A stretch of 6,500 nucleotides of DNA, from contig DOCI01000091.1 in assembly GCA_003503535.1 (NCBI GenBank), positions 6,160-12,659 of the forward strand, written 5' to 3'. Position numbers and translations under genes: made by a program. The notes under the pieces were generated by a model that was given only the letters and a program-made list of their open reading frames with translations, had not been told where the DNA came from and did not search any database. Of the stretch, positions 6,389 to 6,500 are shown in pieces (within the stretch, counting starts at the first letter, position 1; each line of letters begins with the position of its first letter). Origin of the DNA: Planctomycetaceae bacterium (GTDB lineage: Bacteria > Planctomycetota > Planctomycetia > Planctomycetales > Planctomycetaceae).

Positions 6389-6431
6389 AATTTTTATACA
6401 GATTAAATATAAAAAAAGTTTACCGATAGAA

Positions 6432-6466
6432 ATTTGGCATCGAGTGAGTCGGACTCGATGCCAAAT
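6432..6466. repeat. 35-bp perfect hairpin, 14-bp arms
   Basis: ATTTGGCATCGAGT (6432-6445) and ACTCGATGCCAAAT (6453-6466) are perfect 14-bp inverted arms around GAGTCGG. The centre can alternatively pair as GAGTC-G-GACTC (6446-6456). No T-run follows on the plus strand, so it is not a typical terminator. It is the strongest uninterrupted stem in the window and sits just inside the right arm of the 6233-6496 pair. Confidence 0.75.
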
Positions 6467-6500
6467 AACTGCGGCGACGTCCCCTCGCTGACGCTTTTTG

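Larger units (their letters stand above)
6233..6496. repeat. Inverted repeat pair TCAGCGAGGGGACG flanking a non-coding segment
   Basis: TCAGCGAGGGGACG (6236-6249) recurs as its exact reverse complement at 6478-6491. With the adjoining GC and one mismatched base, the arms match at 16 of 17 positions (6233-6249 and 6478-6494). The roughly 230 bp between them hold a hairpin at 6432-6466, a weaker one at 6361-6388, and no ORF of note. This may be a small non-autonomous mobile unit, or two independent dispersed repeats in opposite orientation. No target duplication is apparent, and the right arm lies at the window edge. Confidence 0.55.

Noticed and set aside
1..6500. CRISPR array, tRNA/rRNA, prophage, transposase or toxin-antitoxin genes
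   Set aside because: There are no regularly spaced direct repeats, no cloverleaf-like segments, and no proteins with such motifs. The repeats seen are single palindromes in gene gaps.

Overview
The window looks like ordinary chromosomal DNA from a planctomycete of the Planctomycetales (Gimesia/Rubinisphaera type). This rests on moderate G+C judged by eye, weak or absent Shine-Dalgarno sequences before all five genes, and gaps filled with several families of short palindromes (GACAGGCT..AGCCTGTC, GGGTGGCACG..CGTGCCACCC, TCAGCGAGGGGACG). I associate those palindromes with planctomycete genomes from memory. The assignment is an inference; the gene products do not identify the genus.

Layout: four genes lie on the minus strand and are read from right to left. 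They are a CPBP-family membrane protease (3976-5058), the bifunctional flavin enzyme RibF (2814-3746), an ABC1/UbiB-family atypical kinase with two C-terminal membrane helices (1067-2734), and an Abhydrolase_2 carboxylesterase (71-793). The gaps between them are 229, 79 and 273 bp, so only ribF and the kinase are close enough to suggest cotranscription. A 426-bp divergent intergenic region (5059-5484) separates them from one plus-strand gene (5485-6213), a cytosolic endonuclease/exonuclease/phosphatase (EEP) protein resembling E. coli YbhP. The last 287 bp hold no gene but several inverted repeats.

Function: RibF makes FMN and FAD. The UbiB-like protein probably supports quinone or lipid homeostasis at the membrane. 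The CPBP protease and esterase are general housekeeping or accessory enzymes. They do not form an obvious single pathway.

I see no phage, CRISPR, toxin-antitoxin, transposase or defence system, and no convincing new multi-gene system. The most interesting material is non-coding. Every minus-strand gene is followed by a palindrome, one palindrome appears to supply the -35 box of the esterase promoter, and a possible MITE-like inverted-repeat unit lies at 6233-6496.
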